A program made the translations under genes and the position numbers. Shown piece after piece: positions 25,231-34,760 of a stretch of DNA of 64,000 nt (its first letter is position 1; each line of letters starts with the position of its first letter). Under the pieces are notes generated by a model that saw only the letters and a program-made list of their open reading frames with translations, did no database searches and was not told where the DNA came from. This stretch comes from Pseudomonas sp. GM50 (lineage in GTDB: Bacteria > Pseudomonadota > Gammaproteobacteria > Pseudomonadales > Pseudomonadaceae): contig NZ_AKJK01000040.1 in assembly GCF_000282375.1 (NCBI RefSeq), forward strand, positions 1 to 64,000, in the 5' to 3' direction.

Positions 25231-27501
25231 ATGTCCGATCGTTTCGAACTCTTCCTCACTTGCCCCAAAGGCCTTGAAGGCCTGCTCATCGAGGAAGCCG
25301 TCGGGCTTGGCCTTGAAGAAGCACGTGAGCACACCTCGGCTGTGCGCGGCATGGCCACCATGGAAACCGCCTATCGCCTGTGCCTCTGGTCGCGTCTGGC
25401 GAACCGCGTGCTGCTGGTGCTCAAGCGCTTCCCGATGAAAGACGCCGAAGACCTCTACCACGGCGTGCTGGATATCGAGTGGCAAGACCACATGCTCAAC
25501 GATGGCACCCTGGCCGTCGAATTCAGCGGTCACGGTTCGGGCATTGATAACACGCACTTCGGCGCCTTGAAGGTCAAGGATGCGATCGTCGATAAACTGC
25601 GCACCCCCCAAGGCGATCGTCCGTCCATCGACAAGCTCAACCCGGACCTGCGCATTCACCTGCGTCTGGACCGTGGCGAAGCGATTTTGTCCCTCGACCT
25701 TTCCGGTCACAGCCTGCACCAGCGTGGCTATCGCTTGCAGCAGGGCGCGGCGCCGCTGAAGGAAAACCTCGCGGCAGCGATTCTGATCCGTTCCGGCTGG
25801 CCACGGATTGCCGCCGATGGCGGCGCACTGGCTGACCCGATGTGCGGTGTCGGTACGTTCCTGGTCGAAGCCGCAATGATCGCCGCCGACATGGCGCCGA
25901 ACCTGCGTCGTGAGCAGTGGGGCTTCACCGCCTGGCTCGGTCACGTGCCGGCGCTGTGGAAAAAGCTCCACGAAGAAGCCACCGAACGCGCCGCGGCCGG
26001 TCTGGCCAAGCCACCGCTGTGGATTCGCGGTTACGAAGCTGACCCGCGCCTGATTCAACCGGGCCGCAATAACGTCGAACGTGCCGGCCTGAGCGAGTGG
26101 ATCAAGATCTACCAGGGTGAAGTCGCGACGTTCGAGCCGCGCCCGGACCAGAACCAGAAAGGCCTGGTGATCTGCAACCCTCCGTACGGCGAACGTCTGG
26201 GCGATGAGGCGAGCCTGCTCTACCTCTATCAGAACCTCGGCGAACGTCTGCGTCAGGCGTGCCTGAACTGGGAAGCGGCGGTGTTCACCGGCGCCCCGGA
26301 CCTGGGCAAGCGCATGGGCATCCGCAGCCACAAGCAGTACTCGTTCTGGAACGGCGCTTTGCCGTGCAAATTGCTGCTGATCAAGGTCACGCCGGACCAG
26401 TTCGTCACCGGCGAGCGTCGCACCCCGGAACAGCGCCAGATCGAGCGCGAACAGGCCGAGTCCGACGCACCGTCGAACATCGAAGCGCCGGGCAAGTACG
26501 AGAAGTACAACAAGAACGGCAACCCGATCAAACCGGCACCGGTGGTGATCGAGCAACCGCGCTTGAGCGAAGGCGGGCAGATGTTTGCCAACCGTCTGCA
26601 AAAAAACCTCAAGGCGCTGGGCAAGTGGGTCAAGCGTGAAGGCATCGACTGCTACCGCGTCTACGATGCCGACATGCCGGAATACTCCATGGCCATCGAC
26701 CTGTATCACGACTGGGTCCACGTTCAGGAATACGCCGCACCGAAATCCATCGATCCGGAAAAAGCCTCGGCACGGATGTTCGATGCCCTGGCGGCGATCC
26801 CGCAAGCGTTGAACATCGACAAGAACCGCGTGGTGGTCAAACGTCGCGAGCGTCAGAGTGGCACCAAGCAGTACGAACGCCAGAGCGCACAGGGCAAGTT
26901 CAATGAGGTCAACGAAGGCGGCGTGAAGCTGCTGGTGAACCTCACCGATTACCTCGACACCGGGCTGTTCCTTGACCACCGGCCGATGCGTATGCGGATT
27001 CAGAAAGAGGCGGCCGGCAAGCGCTTCCTCAACCTGTATTGCTACACCGCGACCGCCAGCGTTCATGCAGCCAAGGGCGGTGCGCGCAGCACCACCAGCG
27101 TCGACCTGTCGAAAACCTATCTGGATTGGGCGCGTCGCAACCTGTCGCTGAACGGTTTTTCCGACAAGAACCGTCTGGAGCAGGGCGATGTGATGGCTTG
27201 GCTCGATGCCTGCCGTGATGAGTACGACCTGATCTTCATCGACCCGCCGACCTTCTCCAATTCCAAGCGCATGGAAGGGATCTTCGACGTGCAGCGTGAT
27301 CAGGTGCAGTTGATCGACTTGGCGATGGCACGTCTGGCGCCGGGCGGGGTGTTGTACTTCTCCAACAACTTCCGCAAGTTCACGCTTGAGGAAAACCTCA
27401 CCGAGCGTTATGCCGTTGAAGAAATCACCGCCCAGACCATCGATCCGGATTTCGCCCGTAATGGCAAGATCCATCGTGCCTGGAAGATCACTGCCCGCTG
27501 A
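25231..27501 (+). CDS. rlmL: bifunctional 23S rRNA methyltransferase RlmKL
   Basis: This fusion enzyme makes m2G2445 (RlmL half) and m7G2069 (RlmK half) in 23S rRNA. The 756-residue protein begins MSDRFELFLTCPKGLE, with a THUMP domain to about residue 155. The first methyltransferase domain has DPMCGVGTFLVEAA and the catalytic NPPY at residues 316-319. The second has LNLYCYTATASVHAA, a SAM-binding block, and DPPTFSNSKR. The start at 25231 gives the family N terminus and leaves out 12 upstream residues. A weak terminator-like hairpin follows. The gene is divergent from rmf. Confidence 0.96.
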   Translation: MSDRFELFLTCPKGLEGLLIEEAVGLGLEEAREHTSAVRGMATMETAYRLCLWSRLANRVLLVLKRFPMKDAEDLYHGVLDIEWQDHMLNDGTLAVEFSGHGSGIDNTHFGALKVKDAIVDKLRTPQGDRPSIDKLNPDLRIHLRLDRGEAILSLDLSGHSLHQRGYRLQQGAAPLKENLAAAILIRSGWPRIAADGGALADPMCGVGTFLVEAAMIAADMAPNLRREQWGFTAWLGHVPALWKKLHEEATERAAAGLAKPPLWIRGYEADPRLIQPGRNNVERAGLSEWIKIYQGEVATFEPRPDQNQKGLVICNPPYGERLGDEASLLYLYQNLGERLRQACLNWEAAVFTGAPDLGKRMGIRSHKQYSFWNGALPCKLLLIKVTPDQFVTGERRTPEQRQIEREQAESDAPSNIEAPGKYEKYNKNGNPIKPAPVVIEQPRLSEGGQMFANRLQKNLKALGKWVKREGIDCYRVYDADMPEYSMAIDLYHDWVHVQEYAAPKSIDPEKASARMFDALAAIPQALNIDKNRVVVKRRERQSGTKQYERQSAQGKFNEVNEGGVKLLVNLTDYLDTGLFLDHRPMRMRIQKEAAGKRFLNLYCYTATASVHAAKGGARSTTSVDLSKTYLDWARRNLSLNGFSDKNRLEQGDVMAWLDACRDEYDLIFIDPPTFSNSKRMEGIFDVQRDQVQLIDLAMARLAPGGVLYFSNNFRKFTLEENLTERYAVEEITAQTIDPDFARNGKIHRAWKITAR

Positions 27502-27522
27502 CACTTGAGCCTGATTGGATCC

Positions 27523-27546
27523 AGAGCCTTGATTTTTAAAGGCTCT
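27523..27546 (+). terminator. possible terminator after rlmL
   Basis: AGAGCCTT (27523-27530) pairs with AAGGCTCT (27539-27546). The following sequence, TGGGTTCTTTC, is only moderately T-rich, so termination strength is uncertain. Confidence 0.5.
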
Positions 27547-27642
27547 TGGGTTCTTTCAGTGCTGGTCAAATTAGTGGCTAATAGCTATAACTCAACAGTG
27601 GCCAAAGGGCTTTTCCGGCACCTGGCGTTCTGAGTTGCCTCT

Positions 27643-30033
27643 ATGTCGTTGCACGCCGTGCGCCCCAAGATCCTGGGTTTTATCCGCGAAGATGTTTCGG
27701 CCTGGCTGGTCGCACTGTTGGCATTGCTCGTCGGCGGGATTCTCACGGGATTGCTGGCCTGGGCGACGTTCAATCAGTTTCATCAGCAATTGCGGCAACG
27801 TTTCCAGCTGCTCGCCAGTGAACGTTACAGCCGTATCGAAGAACGTTTCGAAGATCAGGAGCAGCGCCTCGACGGCCTGCGCCGGTTCTTTGTCAATTCC
27901 GCGTCGGTGGCCCGCGCGGAATTCGACGGCTACGCCAAACCTCTTTTGCATCGCACTCAGGCCTATTCCTGGGCTCCCCGGGTTTCCCGCGCCGAACGGC
28001 CCCTGCTTGAACGCGCGGTGCGTGAAGAAGGCTTGAGCGGTTTCACCTTTCGCGAACTTACCGTCGACGGCCAGTTGCAACCTGCCGTGGAGCGGGACGA
28101 GTACGTACCGGTGCTCTACACCCAAACCCTGAGCCGACAGCCTATGCCGCTGGGTTACGACCTGCTGGCCCAGCCCCTGCGTCGTTCGACCCTGGAACGG
28201 GCCGATCGCAACGGCAACATGGCTGTGTCGCAACCATTGCATCTGGTAGGCATCGAGCCCGCCTATTCGCGGGGCGTGTTGCTGGTGGCTCCGGTCATCC
28301 ATCAGAACATCCCGAATGCTGCGCCCGCCGGCTATGTCATGGCGGTGATCAGCATGCGTCAGCTGCTGGCGGACGGACTGCCGGAAGGGAATCAGGACTC
28401 TCTCTCGGTGCGTATCCTCGATTTGTCTACCGCGGATCAGCACGAAGTATTGTACGAGTCGACCAACACGGCAGGGGCCAGTGACTTGTCCTCCACGCGA
28501 TTGTTGCGTCTGGCCGACCACGATTATCAAGTCGATATGCGCCCCAGCGCCGCGTTCCTGAAAGCCAACCATTCCTCGGTGGCCAGCCTGGTGGTGCTCG
28601 GCGGTTTGCTCAGCCTGTTGCTCAGTGTGTTTCTCTATGTGTTGGTCAGCCAGCGCCAACGGGCGCTGAGAATGGTCGAACAACGGACCCAGGAACTTCA
28701 CGACCGTGAGCAAGAGTTGCGTGGCACGCATGGCCAGTTGCGCGGCGTGCTGGATGCCGCGACTCAGGTGGCGATCATCGCCACCGACCTGCGCGGGATC
28801 ATCAGCACCTTCAATGCGGGTGCAGAGCAAATGCTCGGTTACTCCAGTGCGCAGGCCGTGGGCCACATGACCCTGGAGAACCTGCACCTGCCCCGGGAAC
28901 TCGAAGCGCGCTCGGCGGAGTTGAGCGCGCGCTATGGCAAGCCGATTCCGACGTGTCAGGCGATGTTGGTTGAAGGCGGGGAAGAGGGCGGTCACGAAGC
29001 CCGAGAGTGGACACTGGTCCGCCACGACGGCAGCCATTTAACGGTGAACATGCTGGCGGCCCCGGTCCTCGACGAGCAAGGCTTGTGGGTCGGGCACCTG
29101 GCGATCTGTATCGATATCACCGAACGCAAACGCGTCCACGAGGCCCTGGCGGCACGGGACCTGTTGTTGAAGAAACTCAGCGCCCATGTGCCCGGCGGGA
29201 TTTACCAGTTCAAGATGGAATTCGATGGGCGCTTCAGCGTGATCTACGCCAGCGACGGTATGCGCGATATCTACGAACTCGAGCCGGAGGTGCTGTTGCT
29301 CAACGCCGAAGCGGTGTTTGCGCGGATTCATCCTCAGGACGCGCGTCGGGTCCGCGCTTCGATCCTGGCCTCGGCTGACACCCTCAGCCCCTGGCGTGAA
29401 GAGTACCGCGTGCAATTGCCCGAGCGCGGTCTGCGCTGGGTCCGCGGTGAGGCGACTCCAGAGGAACTGCCCGGTGGCGGTGTGCTCTGGCATGGCTACA
29501 TTTCGGACATCTCCGACCTCAAGCGAGTGGAAGAGGAATTGCGCGCACTGTCGGTGACCGACTCCCTGACCGGAATCCATAACCGTCGCTATTTCCAGGA
29601 GCGCCTGACCACCGAAATGGCCCGGGTCGAGCGCGGCGGTGGCGAGTTGTCGGTGATCATGCTCGACATCGATCACTTCAAGCGCATCAACGATCAGCAC
29701 GGTCATGCCGTGGGTGATCGGGTATTGCAGGCCGTGTGCGAGCGCATTGGCGGTCGCCTGCGGCGCACCGATGTGTTCTGTCGCCTGGGTGGCGAAGAGT
29801 TCATGGTGCTCTGTCCGGATATCGACGGCGAACAGGCCCATGTGCTGGCTGTGGAGTTGTGGCAAGGGTTGCGCAGTGCGCCGATCGACGAGGTCGGGAT
29901 CGTCACCGCAAGTTTCGGGATTGCCAGTTGGCGGGCCGGAGAGGGCGCGGATGCGCTGCTGTTGCGGGCTGACTCAGGGGTGTATGCGGCGAAGCAGGCG
30001 GGAAGGGATCGGGTTGAGGGGCAGATGAGCTAA
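27643..30033 (+). CDS. membrane sensor diguanylate cyclase (CHASE-PAS-PAS-GGDEF)
   Basis: A 796-residue sensor that should make cyclic-di-GMP. A membrane helix at about residues 20-42 and a second near 310-335 enclose a periplasmic CHASE domain (RFFVNSASVARAEFDGYAKPL; APVIHQ). Two PAS domains follow (about 365-490 and 510-625). A C-terminal GGDEF domain starts at VTDSLTGIHNRRYF, with the active-site GGEEF at residues 716-720. The inhibitory-site motif RRTD sits five residues before it, at 707-710, so catalysis and product feedback both look intact. The ligand is unknown. It is convergent with dacB, with a REP pair between. Confidence 0.93.
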   Translation: MSLHAVRPKILGFIREDVSAWLVALLALLVGGILTGLLAWATFNQFHQQLRQRFQLLASERYSRIEERFEDQEQRLDGLRRFFVNSASVARAEFDGYAKPLLHRTQAYSWAPRVSRAERPLLERAVREEGLSGFTFRELTVDGQLQPAVERDEYVPVLYTQTLSRQPMPLGYDLLAQPLRRSTLERADRNGNMAVSQPLHLVGIEPAYSRGVLLVAPVIHQNIPNAAPAGYVMAVISMRQLLADGLPEGNQDSLSVRILDLSTADQHEVLYESTNTAGASDLSSTRLLRLADHDYQVDMRPSAAFLKANHSSVASLVVLGGLLSLLLSVFLYVLVSQRQRALRMVEQRTQELHDREQELRGTHGQLRGVLDAATQVAIIATDLRGIISTFNAGAEQMLGYSSAQAVGHMTLENLHLPRELEARSAELSARYGKPIPTCQAMLVEGGEEGGHEAREWTLVRHDGSHLTVNMLAAPVLDEQGLWVGHLAICIDITERKRVHEALAARDLLLKKLSAHVPGGIYQFKMEFDGRFSVIYASDGMRDIYELEPEVLLLNAEAVFARIHPQDARRVRASILASADTLSPWREEYRVQLPERGLRWVRGEATPEELPGGGVLWHGYISDISDLKRVEEELRALSVTDSLTGIHNRRYFQERLTTEMARVERGGGELSVIMLDIDHFKRINDQHGHAVGDRVLQAVCERIGGRLRRTDVFCRLGGEEFMVLCPDIDGEQAHVLAVELWQGLRSAPIDEVGIVTASFGIASWRAGEGADALLLRADSGVYAAKQAGRDRVEGQMS

Positions 30034-30087
30034 AGCCGCGTGCGGCCCCTGTGGAATGATCGCAATGCTGTGCTCGACCCAAATCAA

Positions 30088-30177
30088 TGTGGGAGCGGGC
30101 TTGCTCGCGAAAGCGGTGTGCCAGGCAACATTAATGTCGACTGACACGCCCTCTTCGCGAGCAAGCCCGCTCCCACA
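30088..30177. repeat. REP inverted pair between the cyclase gene and dacB
   Basis: TGTGGGAGCGGGCTTGCTCGC and its inverted copy flank about 45 bases. It lies between two convergent genes and ends with a T-run on the plus strand (CATTTTTTTG), so it may also stop transcription. Confidence 0.9.
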
Positions 30178-30208
30178 TTTTTTGATCTCCAGTGTCTGGA
30201 CGATCGGG

Positions 30209-31669
30209 TTACAACACCGAAGCCGTTTCCGGCAGTTTCGGCTGGCGGTACAAATCCAGCAGCACCTGATCCAGCACCGAGGAGGCGCCAAACGGTGCCT
30301 TGTCGTTGAGGATCGCCACCACCGCCCAGGTATTGCCATTGATGTCGCGGCTGTAGCCGGAAATGGCGCGTACGGTGTTCAGGGTACCGGTCTTGACGTG
30401 GGCTTCACCGCGCATTGCGGTGGTCTTCAGGCGTTTGCGCATGGTGCCGTCGGTGCCGGCAATTGGCATCGAACTGATGAACTCGGCGGAATACGGGCTG
30501 CGCCAGGCGGCTTGCAGCATCGCGGCCATTTCACGCGCACTCACGCGCTCGGCGCGGGACAGACCGGAGCCGTTCTCCATCACCAAGTGCGGCGCGGTGA
30601 TGCCTTTCTGTGCCAGCCACTGACGCACCACACGCTGAGCTGCCTTGGCGTCATCACCGTCGGCTTCGGTGCGGAACTTCTGGCCCAGGCTCAGGAACAA
30701 CTGCTGAGCCATGGTGTTGTTGCTGTATTTGTTGATGTCGCGAATGATCTCCGCCAGGTCTGGCGAGTAGGCCCGGGCCAGCACCTTGGCGTTGCTCGGC
30801 GTCGCTGCCAGACGATCCTGGCCCTGGATGCTGCCGCCCAATTCCTTCCAGATCGCCCGCACAGCGCCAGCGGTGTAGGTCGCGTGGTCGAGCAGCGACA
30901 GGTAGGTCTGGGAGCTGCAGCCTTCGCCCAACTGGCCGCCGACGGTCACGGTGACGCTGCCATCAGCCTGGGGCACCGGGTTGTAACGCACGCCACCGGT
31001 GCATTGCTTGGAGTTGAGCGCCTTGACCTGATTGTCGATGCGGATGCTGGCAATCGGTGGCTCGACCGACACCAGGACCTTGCCCGAGTCGTTGCGAGCC
31101 ACGAAACGCAAGGCCTTGAGGTTGACCAACAGCGCGTCGGGCTTGACCAGGAACGGTTTGTTCTCGTCGTTGCCGTCGTCGTTGAATTCAGGCAGTTGCG
31201 GTTGCACGAAGAAGCCACGGTCCAGCACCAGGTCGCCGGTGACCTGGGTCACGCCGTTGGCGCGCAAGTCGCGCATCAGCAACCAGAGTTTTTCCATGTT
31301 CAGCTTCGGATCGCCGCCACCCTTGAGGTAGAGGTTGCCGTTGAGGATGCCACCGCTGAGGGTGCCGTCGGTGTAGAACTCGGTTTTCCACTGGTGGTTC
31401 GGGCCGAGCATTTCCAGCGCGGCATACGTGGTCACCAGCTTCATGGTCGAGGCCGGGTTGACCGAAACGTCGGCGTTATGAATGGTTGGAGTGCCCGGGC
31501 CGTTGAGCGGGATCATCACCAGCGACAGGGCACTGTCTTGCAACTTGCTGGCCTTGAGGGCCTTTTCGACGTTGGGCGACAGGGCGGTGTTGATCGAAGC
31601 GGCGGAAACGGGAAGGGCCAAGGGCAGAAGAAGGCTGGCCAGCAGCAATGGACGCAAAGATTTGATCAT
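30209..31669 (-). CDS. dacB: D-alanyl-D-alanine carboxypeptidase/endopeptidase (PBP4 type)
   Basis: A periplasmic penicillin-binding protein of class C that trims and cleaves peptidoglycan cross-links. The 486-residue precursor has a signal peptide (MIKSLRPLLLASLLLPLALP, cleavage near VSA-AS). The three active-site motifs are present: SxxK as STMK at residues 74-77, SxN as SNN in KYSNNTMAQQ, and KTG in HVKTGTLNTVRA. The large insertion between the first two motifs is typical of the PBP4 class. Length is normal for the family. It stands alone, convergent with the cyclase gene and divergent from yggL. Confidence 0.94.
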   Translation of the reverse strand: MIKSLRPLLLASLLLPLALPVSAASINTALSPNVEKALKASKLQDSALSLVMIPLNGPGTPTIHNADVSVNPASTMKLVTTYAALEMLGPNHQWKTEFYTDGTLSGGILNGNLYLKGGGDPKLNMEKLWLLMRDLRANGVTQVTGDLVLDRGFFVQPQLPEFNDDGNDENKPFLVKPDALLVNLKALRFVARNDSGKVLVSVEPPIASIRIDNQVKALNSKQCTGGVRYNPVPQADGSVTVTVGGQLGEGCSSQTYLSLLDHATYTAGAVRAIWKELGGSIQGQDRLAATPSNAKVLARAYSPDLAEIIRDINKYSNNTMAQQLFLSLGQKFRTEADGDDAKAAQRVVRQWLAQKGITAPHLVMENGSGLSRAERVSAREMAAMLQAAWRSPYSAEFISSMPIAGTDGTMRKRLKTTAMRGEAHVKTGTLNTVRAISGYSRDINGNTWAVVAILNDKAPFGASSVLDQVLLDLYRQPKLPETASVL

Positions 31670-31902
31670 CTGAAATAAAACCCTACAGCCGAGGGGAAAA
31701 AGACGAGGGCATGGAGATAAATTCCCTCAGCGGTCATGAAAGTGTCGGCATTATGCCCCAAGGTGTAACGGCTTGTGCCGTACTCTGGTCGTCTAATCCG
31801 CTATTTTTTTACCGGCGGTAGGGGTAGCGCCGTTCTGAGACGGGCAATCGGTGCCTTAAACTGCTAAAGTGCGGCCCGTTATTACTTATGAGGATTGTTC
31901 CA

Positions 31903-32247
31903 ATGGCGACTAACCGTTCCCAGCGTCTGCGCAAAAAACTGTGCGTCGATGAATTTCAAGAGCTGGGTTTCGAACTGAACCTGGATTTCAAAGAAGATTT
32001 GGCTGATGAAGCCATTGATGCTTTCCTCGACGCGTTCCTGAAAGAAGCCATGGAAGCCAACGGTCTGGGCTATGTTGGCGGCGACGACTTCGGTCTGGTT
32101 TGCCTGCAGAAGCGTGGCTCGGTCTCCGAAGAGCAGCGTGCCGCTGTTGAAGCCTGGCTCAAAGGCCGCAGCGAACTGACCGAAGCAACCGTCAGCCCGC
32201 TGATCGACGTCTGGTACCCGGAAAAGCCGATCAATCCGGTAGCTTGA
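31903..32247 (+). CDS. yggL: YggL family (DUF469) protein
   Basis: A small acidic protein of 114 residues starting MATNRSQRLRKKLCVDEFQELGF, with the family block LGYVGGDDFGLVCLQKRGSV. E. coli YggL associates with the 50S ribosomal subunit, so a role in ribosome assembly is likely but not proven. The start at 31903 has GAGG upstream; an earlier ATG would add five residues only. A strong bidirectional terminator follows six bases after the stop. Confidence 0.9.
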   Translation: MATNRSQRLRKKLCVDEFQELGFELNLDFKEDLADEAIDAFLDAFLKEAMEANGLGYVGGDDFGLVCLQKRGSVSEEQRAAVEAWLKGRSELTEATVSPLIDVWYPEKPINPVA

Positions 32248-32253
32248 TGTTCT

Positions 32254-32286
32254 AAAAAACGGCGACCCAAGGGTCGCCGTTTTTTT
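32254..32286. terminator. bidirectional terminator between yggL and benE
   Basis: AAAAAACGGCGACCC and GGGTCGCCGTTTTTTT enclose a two-base loop. The T-run on each strand allows it to stop both yggL and the convergent benE transcript. Confidence 0.93.
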
Positions 32287-32340
32287 ATGCCTGCTTTTTG
32301 TAGGCGCATGGCTTGGCCTGCGATGTCGATCTCGGGGATG

Positions 32341-32427
32341 CCTTCGCGGGCAAGCCTCGCTCCTACAGGTTTAGCGCGAAGCCCTTGTAGGAGCGAGCGG
32401 TGCGGCGATCCGACTTGCCCGCGAAGG
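32341..32427. repeat. REP pair with a diverged right arm
   Basis: The left arm is the usual CTTCGCGGGCAAGCCTCGCTCC. The right arm reads TGTAGGAGCGAGCGGTGCGG, then CGATCCGACTTGCCCGCGAA: compared with the normal unit, extra bases replace the GGC after GAGCGA. It lies just past the benE stop codon. Confidence 0.85.
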
Positions 32428-32432
32428 GGCCC

Positions 32433-33623
32433 TCAGGCCTTGCGCCAGTTCAGAATTACCAACGTCAAAACCCCCGCCACAATCCCCCAAAACGCCGAAC
32501 CAATGGAAAACAGCGTCAGCCCCGACGCCGTGACCATAAAGGTAATCAGCGCTGCTTCCCGTTCCTGCACCTGCGCCATGGCAATGCTCAACCCATTGAT
32601 GATCGAGCCGAACAGCGCCAGCGCGGCAATCGACAGCACCAGCTCTTTAGGTAATGCGGCAAACAACGCCGCCAGCGTCGCGCCGAACACCCCGGCAATC
32701 CCGTAGAAGATCCCGCACCAGACGGCGGCCGTGTAGCGCTTGTTGCGATCCTCATGGGCATGCGGCCCGGTGCAGATCGCCGCGCTGATGGCCGCGAGGT
32801 TGATCCCATGGGAGCCGAACGGCGCCAACAGCAACGAGGCAATGCCGGTGGTGGTGATCAGTGGCGAGGCTGGCACGTTGTAGCCGTCGGCGCGCAATAC
32901 GGCGATGCCCGGCATGTTCTGCGACGTCATCGCCACCACGAACAGCGGAATGCCGATGCTGATGGTCGCGGCCAGGGAGAAATGCGGCGTGGTCCAGACC
33001 GGTGTCGCGACTTCCAGATGGAAGCCACTGAAATCCAGCAATCCCATAAACCCCGCCAGCGCAGTGCCGATCAACAGCGCGGCGAGCACGGCGTAGCGCG
33101 GCGACAGGCGCTTGACCAGCAGATAGGTGAAGAACATCCCCAGCACCAGCGCAGTGCGGTGCTGGGCGGCGACGAAAATCTCGCTGCCGATCTTGAACAG
33201 AATCCCCGCCAGCAACGCCGCCGCCAATGAAGCCGGAATCTTTTTCACCAGCCGTTCGAAACTGCCGGTGAGGCCACAGATCGTCACCAGCACCGCGCAG
33301 GTGATGTAGGCGCCGATGGCCTCGCCGTAACTGACACCGCCAAGGCTTGTGATCAGCAACGCTGCGCCAGGGGTCGACCAGGCGATGGTGATCGGGGTGC
33401 GGTAGCGCAGGGACAAGCCGATCGAACACACCGCCATGCCAATCGAGATCGCCCAGATCCACGACGAAATCTGCCCGCTAGTCAGGCCCGCCGCTTGCCC
33501 GGCCTGAAACATCAGCACCAGTGAACTGGTGTAGCCGGTCATCATGGCGATGAACCCGGCGACGATCGCCGAGGGTGATGTGTCAGTCAGGGGGCGAAGC
33601 TGCGTGTGCGTGGCGTCGTTCAT
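32433..33623 (-). CDS. BenE-family transporter
   Basis: A 396-residue inner-membrane protein with about twelve hydrophobic segments and the BenE blocks TGYTSSLVLMFQAGQAAGL, WSTPGAALLITSLGGVSYGEA and FGSHGINLAAISAAIC. The family is named for benzoate:H+ symport, but no benzoate genes are present. The gene instead leads into a GntR regulator, guanine deaminase and xanthine dehydrogenase, so a purine-related substrate is possible. The start at 33623 excludes 29 upstream residues. It is divergent from the GntR gene. The substrate is open. Confidence 0.88.
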   Translation of the reverse strand: MNDATHTQLRPLTDTSPSAIVAGFIAMMTGYTSSLVLMFQAGQAAGLTSGQISSWIWAISIGMAVCSIGLSLRYRTPITIAWSTPGAALLITSLGGVSYGEAIGAYITCAVLVTICGLTGSFERLVKKIPASLAAALLAGILFKIGSEIFVAAQHRTALVLGMFFTYLLVKRLSPRYAVLAALLIGTALAGFMGLLDFSGFHLEVATPVWTTPHFSLAATISIGIPLFVVAMTSQNMPGIAVLRADGYNVPASPLITTTGIASLLLAPFGSHGINLAAISAAICTGPHAHEDRNKRYTAAVWCGIFYGIAGVFGATLAALFAALPKELVLSIAALALFGSIINGLSIAMAQVQEREAALITFMVTASGLTLFSIGSAFWGIVAGVLTLVILNWRKA

Positions 33624-33670
33624 GACAGCGGTGTTCCTTGTTCTGATGAAGATGTCCGTATCCGCTGAAC

Positions 33671-33766
33671 CCTGTAGGAGCGAGGCTTGCCCGCGAAGGC
33701 GTCGTGTCATTCAACATTGATATCGACTGACACTGCGCCTTCGCGGGCAAGCCTCGCTCCTACAGG
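33671..33766. repeat. REP inverted pair in the benE-GntR intergenic region
   Basis: CCTGTAGGAGCGAGGCTTGCC and its inverted copy flank about 50 bases. Unusually it lies between two divergent genes, in the 5' region of both. Confidence 0.9.
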
Positions 33767-33875
33767 GCATCGCGTTGAGCAGCGGATTCTGCGTTCAAGC
33801 CTAAACTGAAAAGTAACCGGTCGTTGCAATACAGCGAAGACGACAAACAGCCGTACAGTCGTGTTGCCACCGTCC

Positions 33876-33887
33876 ATTGTGTACAAT
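33876..33887. promoter_or_regulatory. palindrome upstream of the GntR gene, candidate operator
   Basis: ATTGT-GT-ACAAT is a perfect inverted repeat of five bases per arm. Short T-TGT-N-ACA-A palindromes of this kind are typical of GntR-family operators. It is 93 bases before the GntR start codon and 253 bases before that of benE. Confidence 0.5.
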
Positions 33888-33979
33888 TACGGTGTTTTTT
33901 ACGCGATACTTGCCAGCGACCCACTGTGCCGTATTACAGTCACGGTCAATTCGCCGCAGTTCTTCCGACTCGAGTGCCC

Positions 33980-34744
33980 ATGAACGAACAGTTGCAACCC
34001 CTCAAGAAACAACCGCGAGCAGGCAAAGCCGGCCGCAGCGGTACCCAGGACGATATTGTCTATGCGCATATCTTCGAGGCCATCCTCGAACAGCGTCTGG
34101 CGCCCGGCACCAAGTTGAGCGAAGAAGCGCTGGGGGAAATTTTCGGGGTCAGCCGCACCATCATTCGCCGAGCGCTGTCGCGCCTGGCCCATGAAGGCGT
34201 GGTGTTGCTGCGACCGAATCGCGGTGCTGTCGTTGCCAGCCCGAGTGTCGAAGAGGCCCGCCAGGTGTTTATGGCGCGGCGCCTGGTGGAGCGGGCGATC
34301 ACTGAATTGGCGGTTCAGCATGCCACCGCCGAGGAAATTGCCGACTTGCGGCAAATGGTCAACGACGAGCGCGACAGTTTCTCCCGTGGCGATCGTGGTG
34401 CCGGAATCCGTCTGTCGGGCGAGTTTCACTTGAAGCTGGCCGAAGCGGCGAAAAACGCGCCGCTGATCAGCTTCCAGCGCAGCCTGGTGTCCCAGACTTC
34501 GTTGATCATCGCCCAGTACGAGAGCGGCAACCGTTCCCACTGTTCCTACGATGAACACACTCAGTTGATCAACGCCATCGAAGCGCGGGACGCGACGCTG
34601 GCGGTGGACCTGATGATGCATCACATGGACCACATCGACAGCAAACTCAACCTCGACGAAGAAAGTGCGTCGGATGATTTGCATGCGGTGTTTTCGCATT
34701 TGTTGCAGACCAAGAAGCCTGGGCGGCCTGTCGCGAAACTTTGA
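33980..34744 (+). CDS. GntR/FCD-family transcriptional regulator
   Basis: A 254-residue regulator with an N-terminal winged helix-turn-helix (LSEEALGEIFGVSRTIIRRALSRLAHEGVVLLRPNRGA, about residues 45-82) and a C-terminal FCD ligand domain with metal-binding type residues (GEFHLKLAEAA, MHHMDHID). The start at 33980 is chosen because upstream residues are unlike the family. It is divergent from the BenE-type transporter gene and precedes guaD, which points to control of purine or transporter genes. The ligand is unknown. Confidence 0.9.
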   Translation: MNEQLQPLKKQPRAGKAGRSGTQDDIVYAHIFEAILEQRLAPGTKLSEEALGEIFGVSRTIIRRALSRLAHEGVVLLRPNRGAVVASPSVEEARQVFMARRLVERAITELAVQHATAEEIADLRQMVNDERDSFSRGDRGAGIRLSGEFHLKLAEAAKNAPLISFQRSLVSQTSLIIAQYESGNRSHCSYDEHTQLINAIEARDATLAVDLMMHHMDHIDSKLNLDEESASDDLHAVFSHLLQTKKPGRPVAKL

Positions 34745-34760
34745 TAGACCGAGGTGCAGC

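Noticed and set aside
25207..27504. 765-codon open frame antisense to rlmL
   Set aside because: It is a shadow of rlmL; no family features and no ribosome binding site.
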